Source of the DNA: Lachnospiraceae bacterium
GTDB taxonomy: Bacteria > Bacillota > Clostridia > Lachnospirales > Lachnospiraceae
NCBI GenBank assembly: GCA_022791755.1
Contig: JAAVZR010000041.1
Coordinates: 62,001-126,000 of the forward strand
Length of the DNA stretch: 64,000 bases
Direction of reading: 5' to 3'
Shown here: positions 41,972-51,100 of the stretch, piece by piece
Layout: every line of letters begins with the position of its first letter
Position numbering within the stretch: position 1 is the stretch's first letter
Notes under the pieces: generated by a model
What the model saw: the letters and a program-made list of their open reading frames with translations, nothing else
Databases searched by the model: none
Told to the model about the DNA's origin: nothing
Translations under genes and position numbers: made by a program

Positions 41972-44284
41972 ATGAAAAAGTATACTAAAATACTGATTTG
42001 CATTCTCTTCCACTTGCTTTCCTTGCTTCTGGTCTGGGCTTTCCTCGCACCTCATCAAAAGCTTGATCTTGCTTATACCTGGAACCGGTCAGAGCAGACC
42101 GAGACCGCAAATGTGGAATGGAACGGCACCGTCTATACCAGCCAGACCACACAGCCCTTACATCAGGCCCTCCCCAGGGGCAGTTACACGCTTACGGTCA
42201 CCGCTCTTCAGGCAGATGATTATGATTCCCTGCGCGTTCATGGCGACATGCCCGTCTGTTCCATCTATTCTAATTCTGTCAGCTGTATGCTCTCACAATA
42301 TGGCACGGAATATACGATCCCTTTTGAAAATTACATGGAGGGAAACCAGATTTTCCTTTCCTTTTATCAGGGTACTCCCGGCATCGGGATGAACATGTTT
42401 GACGATAATGGTCGTCTCGATGAAGAAGCATATCAGGAGGCCACCCGGGAGTATACGGAGCAGAGATCCCGGAAACGCCCCTCCTTTACCATCACAGAGA
42501 TCCGTCTGGAATCTAATTCTCTGATGACATGGCAGATGCTCGTCAGCTGTCTTCTCGTATTGCTTCTCATTGATTTCGTTTTGCTTTTATGGAAGCGGAT
42601 TGACAGAAAAAAATGGGGGATTTTGTTTTTACTTGCGCTGTTTGCCAGTATTCCCCTCCTTCGGGGATATATCTCTTATGGACATGATACCTTATTCCAC
42701 GTATCCCGTGTGGAAGGAATAAAAGCCGGCCTGCTGGCCGGCCAGTTCCCCGTCCGCATTTCGGCCGAGCAGTTTAACGGATACGGATATATTTCTTCCG
42801 CGTTGTATCCCGAACTGTTTCTGTACTTTCCGGCAGTGCTGAGGCTGTTAAATATCCCTCTCACCACCTCCTATTGCATCTTCTGGTTCTGCATAAACCT
42901 TTTAACTGCATGGACCGCCTGGATCAGCTTCTGGAGCCTGACAAAGAGCCGCACCGGCGCTTATGCCGGTTCCGCTCTGTTTACGCTGCTCCCCTACCGT
43001 CTGAGCTCGATCTATCTGCGCGGCGCCGCCGGAGAGGCTCTGGCTCTTACCTTCTTTCCTCTGATTCTGTGGGGTGTCTATGAAGTGTTTTTTGGTGATT
43101 ACAGAAAATGGCCCGTGGCCGTCATAGGATATACCGGGGTACTGCAAAGCCATATTCTGACTGTCTCCAGCGTCGTCCTCTACTCCGTCATCGGCGGGAC
43201 CTGCTGCCTGCGCGCCCTGATTCGCAACCGAAAACGGATTTTCAGTCTTATGGCTCTGATTATCTCCGTCTTCTTTCTGAATCTGTGGTTTCTGGTACCT
43301 TTTCTTGAATTGTACCGGCTTCCGCTCTGGGTCAAACATATGCGAAACGATTTTCTGAGTCATGTCATTGATCCCGGCCAGCTTTTCTCTGTCCTCATTC
43401 ACGGAGACGGAGCCAGTATGCCTCTGGAAGCAGGGACCGCAGGAGAAATGTCATACAGCATCGGCCTGGGTATGATCCTGGGACTGATCCTGATTCTGGT
43501 CGTATTATCCGGCAAAAAAGCAAAAGACAGCAGAACCAGAGGCTTTTACAAGACCGCATTCGTCTGCCTCTGTGTTTCCGTGCTGTTTTACTGGACTACG
43601 ACGGTATATTTTCCCTGGAGAAAAATCGAACAGGCCTTTCCTTTCGTCTCCTCTTTCATCGCGAATCTTCCCTGGAGGCGTTTGGGAGTCGCCGGCTTCT
43701 TTTTGGCTGCCGCCATCGTCTTTGCTCTGTGCTGCCTCACCCCTGCCCGTAAAAAAGGCTGCCTCGCCCTGCTGATTGCAGGATGTATCGTATCTTCCGG
43801 CTCTTTCCTGCACTCTTATATGGCCAAAAACGGTCCCTTTATCATTGACAGCGATACCTATGGCAAAGGAACCGAGGATGTGCTGTACCTGCTCTACGGC
43901 ACCACGGGCTCGATCCTGAGAACCAGAGGAAACCATATCGACATCTCTTCACCAAAGGAGGTCACTATAGACGGATATGCCAAACAATACACTAATATAT
44001 CCCTGCACTATACGAACACCTCCACCATTCTTCAGTGGATCGATGTGCCCTTAAACTATTACCCCGGCTATGTTGCCATGGACAGCTCCGGTCTGTCTCT
44101 TCCGCTTTCTTTCGGACCAAATTATGTACTGCGTGTCACGATCCCTGAGTATCCTGAAGGCACCATAACGCTTTCTTATCAGGGACGTCGGCTGTATGAT
44201 ATCTCTCTGGTTGTTTCTCTCTTATATTCTGCCGGATTTTGCTGGTACATGTGGAGAAAAGGGGAAAAATCCTGCATTTCGTAA
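41972..44284 (+). CDS. Large polytopic membrane protein (PTPS-related/GT-C-like)
   Basis: 770 residues. TM helix at about 7-27, an extracellular beta-rich domain to about 185, then roughly a dozen membrane helices, a second extracellular domain (about 625-745) and a final helix. The segment RGYISYGHDTLFHVSRVEG, following a helix, resembles the DxxFH loop of GT-C-type polyprenyl-linked glycosyltransferases and the membrane family labelled 6-pyruvoyl-tetrahydropterin synthase-related. A role in lipid-linked sugar transfer or wall-glycan decoration is plausible but not proven. It has its own promoter and points towards the polysaccharide locus, which is transcribed in the opposite direction. Confidence 0.75.
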   Translation: MKKYTKILICILFHLLSLLLVWAFLAPHQKLDLAYTWNRSEQTETANVEWNGTVYTSQTTQPLHQALPRGSYTLTVTALQADDYDSLRVHGDMPVCSIYSNSVSCMLSQYGTEYTIPFENYMEGNQIFLSFYQGTPGIGMNMFDDNGRLDEEAYQEATREYTEQRSRKRPSFTITEIRLESNSLMTWQMLVSCLLVLLLIDFVLLLWKRIDRKKWGILFLLALFASIPLLRGYISYGHDTLFHVSRVEGIKAGLLAGQFPVRISAEQFNGYGYISSALYPELFLYFPAVLRLLNIPLTTSYCIFWFCINLLTAWTAWISFWSLTKSRTGAYAGSALFTLLPYRLSSIYLRGAAGEALALTFFPLILWGVYEVFFGDYRKWPVAVIGYTGVLQSHILTVSSVVLYSVIGGTCCLRALIRNRKRIFSLMALIISVFFLNLWFLVPFLELYRLPLWVKHMRNDFLSHVIDPGQLFSVLIHGDGASMPLEAGTAGEMSYSIGLGMILGLILILVVLSGKKAKDSRTRGFYKTAFVCLCVSVLFYWTTTVYFPWRKIEQAFPFVSSFIANLPWRRLGVAGFFLAAAIVFALCCLTPARKKGCLALLIAGCIVSSGSFLHSYMAKNGPFIIDSDTYGKGTEDVLYLLYGTTGSILRTRGNHIDISSPKEVTIDGYAKQYTNISLHYTNTSTILQWIDVPLNYYPGYVAMDSSGLSLPLSFGPNYVLRVTIPEYPEGTITLSYQGRRLYDISLVVSLLYSAGFCWYMWRKGEKSCIS

Positions 44285-44627
44285 GCTTATCTGTCTTTTC
44301 TCTGCGATGCCCGCCGCATAGAAAAGCACATGTATCTCCAGAAAAAGACACTGAGGCCTGTTCCAACGGTGCAGGCTCGCTGAAATCCTTTAAGAGGCTT
44401 TTTTAAGAATCGGATCCATCGCCACATAGTCTCCCGATTTGTCCTTCTTCACCAGCAGCAGTTTACGCGCCGTACCAAGGCAATCAGTGCATTTCCAGAT
44501 GGGCAGAGCGCTTTGATATTAGTATGCGCCGGACTCCGCCATATAGCCGGAACTCAATGGGGTGTAAAACGCTACATAAACATGGACCATCTCCACAGTA
44601 TGGAAATGAGTGCGGAATACAGATGAA
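44285..44627. other. Intergenic boundary of the polysaccharide locus with a possible gene remnant
   Basis: No intact gene. On the minus strand one frame reads YQSALPIWKCTDCLGTARK and continues LLLVKKDKSGDYVAMDPILK to a stop near 44396, after an upstream stop; it looks like the C-terminal tail of a lost gene (possibly a transposase or zinc-ribbon protein) but I cannot assign it. A GCCTG...CAGGC hairpin at about 44357-44377, with TTTTT eight bases further on the minus strand, could end the polysaccharide transcript. The visible change in base composition begins here. Confidence 0.4.
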
Positions 44628-45743
44628 TTACCCTATTCCATCATCCAACAGCAGTCCCTGAAGAATATTCGCAATCCGGACCGCCGCATGACCGTCCCCA
44701 TAAGGGTTCGATGCGTGCACCATTTTCTCATACTCCTCTTTCTTTTCCAAAAGTTCTGTAAACATACGGTAAATCATCTCTTCCTCTGTCCCTGTCAGCT
44801 TAAGAGTGCCAGCTTCTATACCCTCTGGCCTCTCCGTTGTATCACGCATCACAAGTACTGGTTTCCCAAGGCTGGGGGCTTCTTCCTGAATCCCTCCAGA
44901 GTCTGTCAGGATTAAATAAGATCTCTGCATAAAATTATGAAAGTCTACCACATCAAGCGGTTCTATCATCCGTATCCTGTCATCCTTTCCGAAAACAGCT
45001 TCCGCTGCTTCCCTGACTGTCGGATTCATATGGATCGGATAAATTGCTTTCACATCGTCATGTTCATCAAGCACACGCTTGATTGCCCTGAACATATGGT
45101 ACATCGGCTCCCCCAGATTTTCCCTCCTGTGGGCCGTAATCAGAATCAATCTGGAATCTCCTACCCATTCCAACTGTTCATGCCTGTAATTTTTCCTTAC
45201 TGTTGTCTTCAGGGCATCTATGGCAGTATTTCCGGTCACCCAAATTGTTGCCGCTTTATGTTTCTCCTTTAGCAGATTCTGCTCCGCCAGCCTAGTAGGT
45301 GCAAAATTGTATGCTGACACGATTGATACCACCTGCCTGTTAAACTCTTCCGGCCATGGGCTGTAGAGGTTTCCCGTCCGCAGCCCTGCCTCTATATGCC
45401 CTACCGGAATCTGCAGATAAAAGCAGGCCAGGGCTGTGGCAAAGGTAGTGGAAGTATCTCCATGGACAAGCACCACATCTGGATGAACCTTTTCCAGTAT
45501 GTCCTTCATGCCATTCAACACCCCCGTCGTAATATCGAACAGTGTCTGCCCCGCTTTCATGATAGATAAGTCATAATCCGGCGTAACGCAAAAAGCATTC
45601 AGTACCTGGTCTAACATCTGACGATGCTGGCCTGTCACACATACAATGGTTTCAATACCTTCCCTGGATTTTAACTCATTTACCAAAGGACACATTTTAA
45701 TTGCTTCAGGACGGGTTCCGAAGGTCAACATTATTTTTTTCAT
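44628..45743 (-). CDS. wecB: UDP-N-acetylglucosamine 2-epimerase (non-hydrolysing)
   Basis: 371 residues. It interconverts UDP-GlcNAc and UDP-ManNAc. TFGTRPEAIKMCPLV at the start, VTGQHRQMLDQ, VHGDTSTTFA, GHIEAGLRTGN, TAHRRENLGEPM and LTDSGGIQEEAPSLG are all present. Last gene of the minus-strand locus. Together with the uronate-forming dehydrogenase at 57819 it could supply UDP-ManNAcA. An intrinsic terminator lies just upstream, so its expression may be set separately or by read-through. Confidence 0.95.
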   Translation of the reverse strand: MKKIMLTFGTRPEAIKMCPLVNELKSREGIETIVCVTGQHRQMLDQVLNAFCVTPDYDLSIMKAGQTLFDITTGVLNGMKDILEKVHPDVVLVHGDTSTTFATALACFYLQIPVGHIEAGLRTGNLYSPWPEEFNRQVVSIVSAYNFAPTRLAEQNLLKEKHKAATIWVTGNTAIDALKTTVRKNYRHEQLEWVGDSRLILITAHRRENLGEPMYHMFRAIKRVLDEHDDVKAIYPIHMNPTVREAAEAVFGKDDRIRMIEPLDVVDFHNFMQRSYLILTDSGGIQEEAPSLGKPVLVMRDTTERPEGIEAGTLKLTGTEEEMIYRMFTELLEKKEEYEKMVHASNPYGDGHAAVRIANILQGLLLDDGIG

Positions 45744-45780
45744 ATATAATCAGCTTTCTTGTGTTTTTTAATTGTTACCA

Positions 45781-45807
45781 AAAAAGAGACCTAACTATTG
45801 GTCTCTT
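45781..45807 (-). terminator. Intrinsic terminator between fkbH-type gene and wecB
   Basis: Minus strand: AAGAGACC (45807-45800), loop of eight, GGTCTCTT (45791-45784) running into a T tract of six. It follows the fkbH-type stop (45822) by 14 bases and leaves only about 37 bases before the wecB start, with no clear promoter. Confidence 0.75.
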
Positions 45808-45821
45808 AAATCATTTCATCC

Positions 45822-47621
45822 CTACAGTGATGGGCTGCTTAGTTCTATCACATGATTTCTTAGCTCATAGCCTTCCAATGCCAGTTCCCATTTACTATTT
45901 CCGGTCTCATCCTCACCAATCTTATCAAATCCCTGCATGCCATAGAATTCCTTAACCATAGAATTTTTGGCTGTAGGATAAAAATGTCCAATGATCTTTT
46001 TAATTCCTCTCCTTCGGCATTCTTCAACCAGTTTATCTGCCATAGCGCATTCCATATCACGCTTTAGTACACGGCAACTCATAATCCAAAGGTCGATATC
46101 TACAGTCTCTCCGCTTCTGTGTCCAATGACTACTGATACCACACCATTGTCGCCGAACTTGTCAGACAGCTTTCCATACAGAGTAATATAAGAATCATCT
46201 GTAGCAATCGCCTCTATCTCCGCCTGTGTATATCTCCTGGTTGTAAGATTGAACTGATTACTCTTATTGCTTAACTGCGCGATCCTGCTATAATATGTCG
46301 GAATAAAGGCTCCAATCTCTGCCTTCATCTTAAGAGACAGCAGATACTCGTTATAATCTGAAAATCTCAGCTCTTCCTTTGCCCGCACCGCATTCTCATG
46401 ATACATCTTTTCACGAGATGCATCATCTGCCGATACGGCAGTTACTTCAAAATATCCCATTTTATCGAGTGCTCCAATAAAGCCTTTTGGGTTATCACCC
46501 ATATCTGGAACAGTTGCATTTTTGATCTGCTGTCGGATAATCTCTCGCTCAGCCGGATTATCATCCACAAAGACAAAGCTGTCCGGCGTCAATGATAGCG
46601 TGTGAGCAACATCAAGTAAATTCTCTGATTTAGGTTCCCAGTTAGCCTTAATCATAACAAAATCATCCGGCCTTAATGTCATATCCGGATGATTTAGTCC
46701 CGCTAATACGCTCTCATTCTCGTTCTTACTGATAATATTAAGAATTATGCCAAGCTGGCGATGCGCCTTTAAATATTCTTGAAACTCCGTATAAATCTCG
46801 CCTGTTGGTGTCTCCCGACCAATCTTCAGATTTTCCGGCCCGTCATCACCCACAATCCCTCCCCATAGAGTGTTGTCCAAATCCAAGGCAAACGCCTTCT
46901 TGTTCTTCCCATACAGTGACTTTATGATACACGCCACGCTATGGACCAGCGTCGGAATCGCCTGCATGGAAAGACAATATTTGTACATGCACCAATAGAA
47001 AAGATCAAACCACTTTTCTAAACCATACTTTGCCGACAAATAGTTGATGTCATTGATCAAAAAGTTCTCATGCTCCTGTGCGTATTCTGCAAACAGAAGA
47101 TTTAACCGTGTAATGAAGTTCACAGTGCCATGATAATCTGTTGCTTCTCTGTTTCCCTGCAGTCTCCAATATGGATATTCAAAATTATTCTGGATAACAA
47201 TACATCCGTATTTCTTCTCTATTTTTTCCCACATATCAGAAAAATGCTTATATATAGTATGAAGCCTCTTATCCACTGCTTCCCTCGAATCGGAAAGCAC
47301 CGGATAATCCATAATATTACGATTGCTGGTGTGTATATAAATGATATCTGGCTTAAAGCTTGAAAGCTCCTTATTATCAAACATCACGTCTTGCCAATAC
47401 TGGTTATATTCACTCTCATAGAACACCGCGCGAATTCCATGGTATAAAAGAAAAAGTTCAAGCACATCTTTTATATCATGTGTGGTTGACCCTCCCAAGA
47501 TAGCTATTTTCACATCGAGCCAATCCACCTGTCGTTCGAGCAGTTGTCTTTTAATCTTCTTCCTTTTCAACAGTAACTGATCACTGAATGACGGTACAAA
47601 ATAATTGTTAAGATTGTCCAT
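45822..47621 (-). CDS. FkbH-like HAD protein (acyl-ACP loading)
   Basis: 599 residues. N-terminal SGNH-like domain (VKIAILGGSTTHDIKDVLEL, FYESEYNQYWQD), central HAD-IIIC phosphatase (FALDLDNTLWGGIVGDDG, FVFVDDNPAERE), and a C-terminal GNAT-like domain (LSNKSNQFNLTTRRYTQ). FkbH proteins take 1,3-bisphosphoglycerate, load the glyceryl unit onto an acyl carrier protein and remove the phosphate. An ACP gene lies 1.3 kb upstream in the same unit, with MaoC and SDR genes between. ATG 47621 has GGGAGG seven bases upstream. In a polysaccharide locus it probably prepares an acyl group for sugar decoration. Confidence 0.9.
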   Translation of the reverse strand: MDNLNNYFVPSFSDQLLLKRKKIKRQLLERQVDWLDVKIAILGGSTTHDIKDVLELFLLYHGIRAVFYESEYNQYWQDVMFDNKELSSFKPDIIYIHTSNRNIMDYPVLSDSREAVDKRLHTIYKHFSDMWEKIEKKYGCIVIQNNFEYPYWRLQGNREATDYHGTVNFITRLNLLFAEYAQEHENFLINDINYLSAKYGLEKWFDLFYWCMYKYCLSMQAIPTLVHSVACIIKSLYGKNKKAFALDLDNTLWGGIVGDDGPENLKIGRETPTGEIYTEFQEYLKAHRQLGIILNIISKNENESVLAGLNHPDMTLRPDDFVMIKANWEPKSENLLDVAHTLSLTPDSFVFVDDNPAEREIIRQQIKNATVPDMGDNPKGFIGALDKMGYFEVTAVSADDASREKMYHENAVRAKEELRFSDYNEYLLSLKMKAEIGAFIPTYYSRIAQLSNKSNQFNLTTRRYTQAEIEAIATDDSYITLYGKLSDKFGDNGVVSVVIGHRSGETVDIDLWIMSCRVLKRDMECAMADKLVEECRRRGIKKIIGHFYPTAKNSMVKEFYGMQGFDKIGEDETGNSKWELALEGYELRNHVIELSSPSL

Positions 47622-47740
47622 CCGGCGCCTCCCTGCTTTCTCACAATAATAAGATAAAGCTGTAATCAATGCTCAGCAGTGAATATATTTAATATTCGAT
47701 TTTCAATTATCCCGGCATAAATCCAGAAAAACCCTATCTT

Positions 47741-48460
47741 TTATTGCAGCAAAATATTCTGCCCATTGATACTTCCCGATTCCTCAGACAGAAGATAACT
47801 AATTGTGGAAATCAAATCACTTGGATTCAGATTTTTCCCTTTTATCGTAGTCTTTGCATTGTTTTCGATAACATACTGTGGTAATTGTGAGATAAAGTCC
47901 GTCTCTATAAGCCCAGGAGATATACCATTTACCCTGATACCCTTTACTGCATATTCTCCCGCCAGGCTCTTCATAAGTCCCAGCAATGCAAACTTTGCGG
48001 AAATGTAATGCGAAAGATACGGTGGTTGATTTGTAACCGTGTACTCGGTAAGGATAGACACAATCCGTCCTTTACCTCGTTTTACCATGCCTGGCAAGAT
48101 AGTTTGGCAAATTTGGAAGAATGACCAATATACCACCTGCATTTCCAGTTCAAATTCATACAAATCACCTTTTACAAAGCGCATATGCCGGAGCTTTGGT
48201 GCTGCCACATGGAGAAACTCATCAATTTCATAAGACTTCAGTTTTTCTACCAGCTTCTCCACATCGCTTCTGCTTGACAGGTCGGCCGAAACAGGCACCA
48301 ACTTATCTTCTAAGACTCCCTTAAGCCCATCAATCCGGTCATGCCTATGTCTGTAGTGTGCGATTATACAGTCATAATCCTGACTCTTCTCTTTTATATA
48401 GAATGTTGCTATTTCTGAATTTGCTCCGGTAATAAATATCGTTTTATTTTTTGTGCTCAT
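47741..48460 (-). CDS. SDR-family oxidoreductase (FabG-like)
   Basis: 239 residues. NAD(P) motif FITGANSEIA, catalytic YISAK (Tyr-x3-Lys) after the SILTEYT strand, and RVNGISPGLIETDF. The length and motifs fit 3-oxoacyl-ACP reductases and related short-chain dehydrogenases. The start overlaps the MaoC stop (ATGA 48457-48460). Next to an ACP, a hot-dog dehydratase and an FkbH protein, it most likely works on an ACP-bound acyl intermediate; direct action on a nucleotide sugar is the alternative. Confidence 0.88.
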   Translation of the reverse strand: MSTKNKTIFITGANSEIATFYIKEKSQDYDCIIAHYRHRHDRIDGLKGVLEDKLVPVSADLSSRSDVEKLVEKLKSYEIDEFLHVAAPKLRHMRFVKGDLYEFELEMQVVYWSFFQICQTILPGMVKRGKGRIVSILTEYTVTNQPPYLSHYISAKFALLGLMKSLAGEYAVKGIRVNGISPGLIETDFISQLPQYVIENNAKTTIKGKNLNPSDLISTISYLLSEESGSINGQNILLQ

Positions 48461-48876
48461 TCTCTGACTATCACCCTCATCTTTCCTTTGGAAACCCGCT
48501 TGCCATTCTGATTCCTAATTTGTAATTTCAATGTGATCATTTTGTAAACGTCATTCCTGTCAACCACTTTCCCGGAAACGGTCAATTCATCGCCAATATA
48601 GACTGGCGCTATCATTCCAAGCTCTGCAACATCATAAATTAATGACCACTTACCAGGTAAAAATACGCCTGCGAGGGTGGAATAGAATGAGGCCACTAAA
48701 AAACCATAAACTACTTTGCCATCATACCCACCCTCAACTGCAAAATTGATGTCATTATGCAATACATTAGTATCTCCTGTAATGTTTTTAAACATATCCA
48801 TCTTCTCTTCATTAATCATGACGGAGAAAGACTCCTCATGCCCTATCTCGATCTCTGCATAATGATACTCGTTCAT
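48457..48876 (-). CDS. MaoC-like hot-dog dehydratase
   Basis: 139 residues, a single hot-dog fold. FKNITGDTNVLHNDINFA contains the hydratase-2 Asp/His pair (D..N.LH.D), followed by KVVYGFLVASFYSTL. Members hydrate or dehydrate (R)-3-hydroxyacyl thioesters on CoA or ACP. It lies between the ACP and SDR genes and is coupled to the latter by a four-base overlap. The pairing implies beta-keto reduction and dehydration of an ACP-bound chain, although no ketosynthase is present in the window. Confidence 0.88.
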   Translation of the reverse strand: MNEYHYAEIEIGHEESFSVMINEEKMDMFKNITGDTNVLHNDINFAVEGGYDGKVVYGFLVASFYSTLAGVFLPGKWSLIYDVAELGMIAPVYIGDELTVSGKVVDRNDVYKMITLKLQIRNQNGKRVSKGKMRVIVRE

Positions 48877-48934
48877 GGATATCCTCCTTATTTTCTACTT
48901 CCTTTATTCGATCCTATATCTAAAAATGCAGTGA

Positions 48935-49177
48935 TTATCCAATATGTTTTTTGATGGTCCTTACCACATCTCCTACATTTCCAAATTCCGTGACCTCGTC
49001 TGTCGAGAAGCCAATACCAAACATCGCCTCAATTCCCATTACAATTTGCATCTGTGCAAATGAATCCCAGTCCTCCACATCAGCAGCTGTTGTCTGAACT
49101 GTCACTGCCAAATCCTCGTCATCAAAAATGGCCCTGAAAATCGGCTGAATTTTTTCTAAAATATCCATTTCATTCAT
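48935..49177 (-). CDS. Acyl carrier protein
   Basis: 80 residues, acidic, four-helix pattern. The phosphopantetheine serine is in VEDWDSFAQMQIVMGIE (W-D-S-F in place of the housekeeping D-S-L), and GIGFSTDEVTEFGNV corresponds to helix III. AGGAGG lies nine bases before ATG 49177. The divergent modification site suggests a pathway-specific ACP serving the FkbH, MaoC and SDR proteins downstream, not fatty-acid synthase. Confidence 0.93.
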   Translation of the reverse strand: MNEMDILEKIQPIFRAIFDDEDLAVTVQTTAADVEDWDSFAQMQIVMGIEAMFGIGFSTDEVTEFGNVGDVVRTIKKHIG

Positions 49178-49232
49178 TATATTTTTACCTCCTGTATCTA
49201 TTATATTTTTTCATTAATAATCCTTACATTTT

Positions 49233-50456
49233 CTACTGCTTCTTAAAAAATCGAAAGCGTTCCATCATACCATGCTTCATCTTTCTAATGAATCCAGTGA
49301 CATTATATTTAAGCTCCTTTATTAAAATATTCTTTTTTGTCTCTCCCAGCAAATTCCAAATAAGAACCTCAAACTCTGTATCGTTAAGCTTATTAAAAAA
49401 CTCCTCTCTGTATTTGCCCATCGGTGCTGATGTAAGTAAACAACCATTACCTTTAGAAGCCTCCTCATAGGTACGAGACTCCATATGCAGCTTATCTTCA
49501 ACCATTTTAATGTACCTTGCTCCCCTGTCAGTATTTGTGAGTACTACGGAAATTCCCTTAAACAGATTGTCATGTGTATTCTGTAACCCCCAGAAATCGC
49601 CAATACTAATGTCTGCTACTCGTATCCGTTCTTTATACTTACATTCGCTGCAGCAGGGACGCATAAAAAGATCACCACGTACATAACCATTTACCCACGG
49701 ATCATTTATACGGTCTCTATAATAAGTTCTTCCATTCTGAAACTCCATATAAGTGCCAAGTCTTGTCCAGCCTTTGTTCTTGTTCTTCAGATGAACCTTC
49801 TTTACAACGCTTTTATGATGACGTTCACAGTCCTCTATATATTTACGATAGACCATTGGCGAGTTAATCCCGCGACATATAAAGTCCACTGTAATTAAAT
49901 CTGGATTATTCGTGCCAACATACCGGTTCAAACCAGCCACTTGACAAGGCGTTCCACAGAACAAAACCTTCCTGCCCGCTTTTAATTGCTCTTTAATCTT
50001 CTTATAAATGCCTTCCGTATCACTCTGAAAATACTTAGACCCTTTGAAAGCTTCCAAGTCTCCTGTCGTCTCACCTATATCATGATAAGCAGACTTGAAA
50101 TCAACAGTGTATTTACAAGCGGCGATCATACCGCCCTGGTCTATCATCTGCTGCGCTAAAATATAAAAAATACCGCCGGAGGTGCTTTTGAGCCGGATTC
50201 TGTCATCTAATGCCCATGCTGCATAAACCTCTGCCTCTCTGGCTTCCAGATTTCTATGTTCCGATAATGACGGACAGGATTTCACACATTTCTGACACTC
50301 AATGCATTTAGAGTAATCTACCTTCGGATACCAAAAACCTTCTCTGTCTGTCTCATAAGATATGGCATCCACCGGACAGACATCCTCGCACATCTTACAG
50401 CCTGTGCAATCTATTTGTTTTATTGAGTCTATCATCTGATCTGTTATTTTCTCCAT
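49233..50456 (-). CDS. FrhB/FdhB-family iron-sulfur protein (polysaccharide-locus type)
   Basis: 407 residues. Two 4Fe-4S ferredoxin motifs at the N-terminus (CTGCKMCEDVCP and CIECQKCVKSCP) are followed by the coenzyme F420 hydrogenase/dehydrogenase beta-subunit domain (STSGGIFYILAQQMI, VLFCGTPCQVAGLNRYVG, VDFICRG, CSECKYKERI, ISIGDFWG). Members in exopolysaccharide loci occur together with pyruvyl-transferase-family genes, as here (54642). Their reaction is unclear; a flavin-dependent reduction of a sugar or pyruvyl intermediate is a common guess. It starts five bases after the acyltransferase stop. Confidence 0.88.
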   Translation of the reverse strand: MEKITDQMIDSIKQIDCTGCKMCEDVCPVDAISYETDREGFWYPKVDYSKCIECQKCVKSCPSLSEHRNLEAREAEVYAAWALDDRIRLKSTSGGIFYILAQQMIDQGGMIAACKYTVDFKSAYHDIGETTGDLEAFKGSKYFQSDTEGIYKKIKEQLKAGRKVLFCGTPCQVAGLNRYVGTNNPDLITVDFICRGINSPMVYRKYIEDCERHHKSVVKKVHLKNKNKGWTRLGTYMEFQNGRTYYRDRINDPWVNGYVRGDLFMRPCCSECKYKERIRVADISIGDFWGLQNTHDNLFKGISVVLTNTDRGARYIKMVEDKLHMESRTYEEASKGNGCLLTSAPMGKYREEFFNKLNDTEFEVLIWNLLGETKKNILIKELKYNVTGFIRKMKHGMMERFRFFKKQ

Positions 50457-50461
50457 TCATT

Positions 50462-51100
50462 TTATGCTTCCCATCGAATGTTGGAAAAGCTTCTTGCAGG
50501 GTTACCTATGGCATTCGTTCCGGCTTTTATCTTTCCCATCACTACACTCCCCGCAGAGATTACCGCCCCATCTCCTATTTGACTCCCACGAAGAATAATC
50601 GCTCCTAAACCAATCCATACATGATTCCCAATTCTCATTGGCTTTGTATTATTAGTCTGGTTTCCATCTTCATCAAGAACTTTGTGAAAATCCGAATCGA
50701 AAATTTTTACATCTCGTGATATCAATATTCCATCGCCAATCGTAGTATTTCCGCCAATAATAATACTTGATTCATGATTTATATGGGCTGTCCCTATAGC
50801 CAGTTTTGCATCCTTTTGTACCTGAATCGTACTTCTGGAGGCAAGTGTAACAGATCCGTTTATTGTTAATTCCGCTCCGTCACGAAGCAATACATACGCT
50901 TCTTCCCTGGAGTGTTTGTATTTGGGAGTGTTTATGGCAAAATGTGAATGAAGAATTACCTTTGCTGATTTTGATATATCAACCACAGACCCCCAGTTTG
51001 TGATAAGGTACATTCCTTTGTCTCTTATCACATTTTTGCTAAAAAAATTCCACCTTACAAATTTAAAAGGATTAACCCTTAATATTTTTTTTATTCTCAT
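50462..51100 (-). CDS. Left-handed beta-helix acyltransferase
   Basis: 212 residues of hexapeptide repeats (ISKSAKVILHSHF, INGSVTLASRSTI, GGNTTIGDGILISRDV, then IGNHVWIGLGAIILRGSQIG, AVISAGSVVMGKI). It ends with GNPARS, typical of CysE/WbbJ-type O- or N-acyltransferases. A catalytic His is probable in the DSDFHKV loop. It transfers acetyl or another acyl group to a sugar in the cytosol. The neighbouring ACP cassette makes an ACP-borne acyl donor worth considering. Its ATG overlaps the previous stop (ATGA 51097-51100). Confidence 0.88.
   Translation of the reverse strand: MRIKKILRVNPFKFVRWNFFSKNVIRDKGMYLITNWGSVVDISKSAKVILHSHFAINTPKYKHSREEAYVLLRDGAELTINGSVTLASRSTIQVQKDAKLAIGTAHINHESSIIIGGNTTIGDGILISRDVKIFDSDFHKVLDEDGNQTNNTKPMRIGNHVWIGLGAIILRGSQIGDGAVISAGSVVMGKIKAGTNAIGNPARSFSNIRWEA

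Noticed and set aside
44396-44520. Transposase remnant (IS110-like tail) before the polysaccharide locus
   Set aside because: The similarity is limited to a few residues around ARKLLLV, and no inverted repeats or catalytic residues are present, so it is left unassigned.
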